From Curtobacterium sp. ER1/6 (GTDB lineage Bacteria; Actinomycetota; Actinomycetes; Actinomycetales; Microbacteriaceae), in contig NZ_MJAK01000002.1 of the NCBI RefSeq assembly GCF_001742745.1, forward strand, positions 186,001 through 250,000: a stretch of 64,000 bases of DNA, written 5' to 3'. Below the pieces are notes generated by a model, which searched no databases, was not told the DNA's origin, and saw nothing but the letters and a program-made list of their open reading frames with translations. The translations under genes were made by a program, and so were the position numbers. Shown in pieces: positions 63,836 to 64,000 of this stretch (within the stretch, counting starts at the first letter, position 1; each line of letters opens with the position of its first letter).

Positions 63836-64000
63836 ATGGCCGACACCACCCCTCGCGCGACGAGCAACCGTTCCACCACTCCCGGGTCCTCGACCTTCAA
63901 GGACCACATCGCGTCGCAGTGGGCGGACCGGGTGCGCCCCACTCCCGAGCCCCGCGAGCAGTCGGCCTCCGCAGCCGAGCGCCGCGCCCGGATCTCCGAG
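63836..64000 (+). CDS. Probable aminopeptidase P family protein, N-terminal fragment
   Basis: The first 55 codons of a gene that runs off the window. The sequence is hydrophilic, with TSNRSTTPGSSTFKDHIAS and a helical AAERRARISE at the edge. The pattern of a disordered N-terminus leading into ERRARISE resembles the starts of Xaa-Pro aminopeptidases of Microbacteriaceae as I remember them. No catalytic residue is inside the window, so the assignment is tentative. Confidence 0.5.
   Translation, partial: MADTTPRATSNRSTTPGSSTFKDHIASQWADRVRPTPEPREQSASAAERRARISE

Overview
The window is very GC-rich (roughly 70% or more by eye), almost gap-free bacterial chromosome with GTG and TTG starts in many genes. 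Gene content (gatCAB, a DUF3039/DUF3097/DUF3107 set, an AdnAB-type helicase-nuclease, a Lon/PDZ protein beside UPF0182) points to an actinobacterium, most likely Microbacteriaceae and perhaps Curtobacterium; the genus is a guess from gene order and repeat style. There are two tRNA genes and no rRNA, phage, insertion sequence, integrase or CRISPR array.

Layout. 0-5.3 kb: a DrrAB-type exporter (permease cut by the window edge), a glycine-rich protein, an unusual GDPD-inositol monophosphatase fusion and two small unknowns. 5.3-5.7 kb: an array of fixed-length inverted repeats. 5.7-9.7 kb: DUF3097, a zinc alcohol dehydrogenase and a type III polyketide synthase with its methyltransferase. 9.8-17.2 kb: gatCAB, a bifunctional penicillin-binding protein and a DUF1023 hydrolase. 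17.3-27.2 kb: ligA, mnmA, an MFS transporter, tRNA-Leu with a tail repeat, DedA, the murI-rph-rdgB operon, nicotinate phosphoribosyltransferase and DUF3039. 27.4-30.1 kb: an ABC exporter. 30.4-37.2 kb: a surface-polymer locus with a sugar/alcohol-phosphate nucleotidyltransferase, TagGH-type exporter, CDP-glycerol glycerophosphotransferase-like enzyme, CDP-alcohol phosphotransferase and two family-2 glycosyltransferases. 37.4-42.6 kb: an HtrA-type protease with a Gln/Tyr/Gly-rich cytoplasmic arm, an aminotransferase, a second array of the same inverted repeats, a nitrilase-family hydrolase and initiator tRNA. 42.7-64 kb: a conserved actinobacterial block (UPF0182, Lon/PDZ, DUF2342, cyclodehydratase-like, UvrD-like, NudC, phosphotransferase-like, AdnB, AdnA, DUF3107, membrane protein, ferritin-like, DEAD-box helicase, PHP, aminopeptidase P). 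Gene order and strands match, from memory, the Rv3193c-Rv3211 region of Mycobacterium tuberculosis, with some genes missing.

Most of the window is housekeeping. The parts that ordinary genes do not explain are (a) nine 56-57 bp inverted repeats with 11-13 bp conserved arms and a variable core, in two arrays 35 kb apart; (b) a dispersed palindrome placed directly after stop codons, with arms also found inside two genes; (c) a TANNNT hexamer 6-8 nt before the start codon of about sixteen genes, implying widespread leaderless transcription; and (d) several enzymes that have lost a textbook catalytic or metal-binding residue (GDPD, NudC, AdnA, CDP-alcohol phosphotransferase, phosphotransferase).
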